Part shown: piece after piece, positions 63,353 through 64,000 of the stretch
Layout: every line of letters begins with the position of its first letter
Numbering within the stretch: the first letter of the stretch is position 1
Notes under the pieces: model-generated
What the model saw: the letters and a program-made list of their open reading frames with translations, nothing else
Database searches by the model: none
Told to the model about the DNA's origin: nothing
Program-made: the position numbers and the translations under genes
Assembly (NCBI GenBank): GCA_039925965.1
Contig: JBDSXW010000104.1
Span: 1-64,000, forward strand
Direction of reading: 5' to 3'
Source of the DNA: JAZKFT01 sp039925965
GTDB lineage: Bacteria > Bacteroidota > Bacteroidia > Chitinophagales > Chitinophagaceae
Length of the DNA: 64,000 nucleotides

Positions 63353-63435
63353 TTTTGTATTATAAGCATTGACTATATTAAATTAAATCTTTCCACTTTT
63401 TTTACCAAAAACCAATCAACCAATCATCTAATCAT

Positions 63436-64000
63436 CTAATCCCCAACCTTCCACTCCAGCACCTGAACCATTTGAGGTGGGATATTGGCCTTTCCTTCGC
63501 CATCGATCTGTTCGGTATACTCAACGAAGAGGTGCAGCCATTTTTTCTGTTTCCACAGTTCGGTATCAAAGCTGGGTTCCCAGGAACCAACCGATGTTTT
63601 GCTGAGGTCTTTTACCTTCCATTTGTTTTTAATGATGTCTGTAGTAATGGCAACCGAGACGAGGCTGCCTCGTTCTTCATCTCTAAAAATAAGAGCCGCA
63701 CAAGTCGCTCCGCCTTTGGTCCAGGAGACAATTTGTGGCCTTGACATTGGTATGCGTTTACTGCCGGTTCCGCTAAGGCTGAAAGGCGTTTTCCGAAAGC
63801 CCAGGTTCTGGGTATGCCATTGGCCATTCAGGCTATACACTACATGGTATTGCGGAATGGAATCGCCTTTTTCACGCCAGTATGTGGCTATAAACGGATT
63901 GCCAGCCTCGTCTGCATACATGGAAGTCTGGTTAATGAGTTCACTTTTCTGTGGTATCTGCGATACATATTCAGCGGTGGAAGCATTGATGGGCAGGCTG
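63436..64000 (-). CDS. BNR_4 repeat protein, partial (starts beyond the window)
   Basis: The frame is open to the window edge, so only the C-terminal 188 residues or so are seen. They match BNR_4 beta-propeller proteins: N-Q-T-S-M-Y-A-D-E-A-G-N-P-F-I-A-T-Y-W-R, P-F-S-L-S-G-T-G-S-K-R-I-P-M-S-R-P-Q-I-V, F-R-D-E-E-R-G-S and S-V-G-S-W-E-P-S-F-D-T-E-L-W. Such proteins occur in polysaccharide-utilisation loci with GH88/GH105 enzymes and include lyases and neuraminidase-like folds; the activity here is not determined. It precedes the GH88 gene by 83 bases on the same strand. Confidence 0.85.
   Translation of the reverse strand, partial: SLPINASTAEYVSQIPQKSELINQTSMYADEAGNPFIATYWREKGDSIPQYHVVYSLNGQWHTQNLGFRKTPFSLSGTGSKRIPMSRPQIVSWTKGGATCAALIFRDEERGSLVSVAITTDIIKNKWKVKDLSKTSVGSWEPSFDTELWKQKKWLHLFVEYTEQIDGEGKANIPPQMVQVLEWKVGD

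Noticed and set aside
1..64000. tRNA, rRNA and large structured RNA genes
   Set aside because: Looked for T-loop GTTCGAATCC-type words and rRNA landmarks on both strands by eye and found none convincing; a covariance-model search would be needed to exclude small RNAs.

Overview
The window reads as a chromosomal segment of a Bacteroidota bacterium, most likely order Chitinophagales (family-level placement is inference). The sequence shows a complete gldKLMN type IX secretion/gliding core, a SusC/SusD pair, a T9SS type-B C-terminal domain, SprB-like repeats, a group II GGGP synthase of the Bacteroidota kind, start codons without clear Shine-Dalgarno sequences and several promoters of the TTTG-N19-TAnnTTTG type. 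No rRNA, tRNA, CRISPR or integrase was seen.

Layout. 1-5 kb: a GNAT acetyltransferase, a secreted GH130 glycosidase, and a scarred accessory segment holding a secreted hypothetical, a frameshifted DUF2971 gene, a second GH130 3' end and a zeta-toxin-like kinase with a small partner. 5-12 kb: GGGP synthase, adenine deaminase, a decayed MuiA-like gene, a membrane protein and dnaB. 12-21 kb: a promoter followed by three secreted proteins (SprB-like giant, Ig-repeat protein, type-B CTD protein) that probably form one surface/adhesion locus. 21-26 kb: housekeeping (rsmE, terC-like, pyrD, thiolase). 26-31 kb: SusD/SusC. 31-41 kb: radA, a DUF255 thioredoxin-fold protein and gldKLMN, the secretion core that would export the 12-21 kb proteins. 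41-50 kb: uvrC, pepP-like peptidase, pssA-purS, rsmI, malic enzyme and secreted unknowns. 50-61 kb: a leftward general-stress-like set (YtxH, DUF1469, Dps, small proteins) beside a rightward signalling set (CHASE3 histidine kinase, YihY/BrkB, sigma-54 response regulator). 61-64 kb: a leftward uronate/pentose locus (BNR_4 protein, GH88) whose two last genes (arabinose-isomerase-like, DUF1569) are deletion-ridden pseudogenes.

Two themes stand out. First, intergenic space carries several families of short inverted-repeat elements, and sequence of the same kind appears in frame inside two core enzymes (adenine deaminase, 42 residues; PyrD, 28 residues). Second, at least five gene remnants (GH130 3' end, MuiA-like, S23/IVP four-helix-bundle, AraA-like, DUF1569) plus one homopolymer frameshift show active decay. 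The best candidate for undescribed biology is the three-gene surface locus at 12-21 kb, whose first two products lack a recognisable sorting domain but share a C-terminal tail ending in His-Asn, while the third carries the type-B sorting domain.
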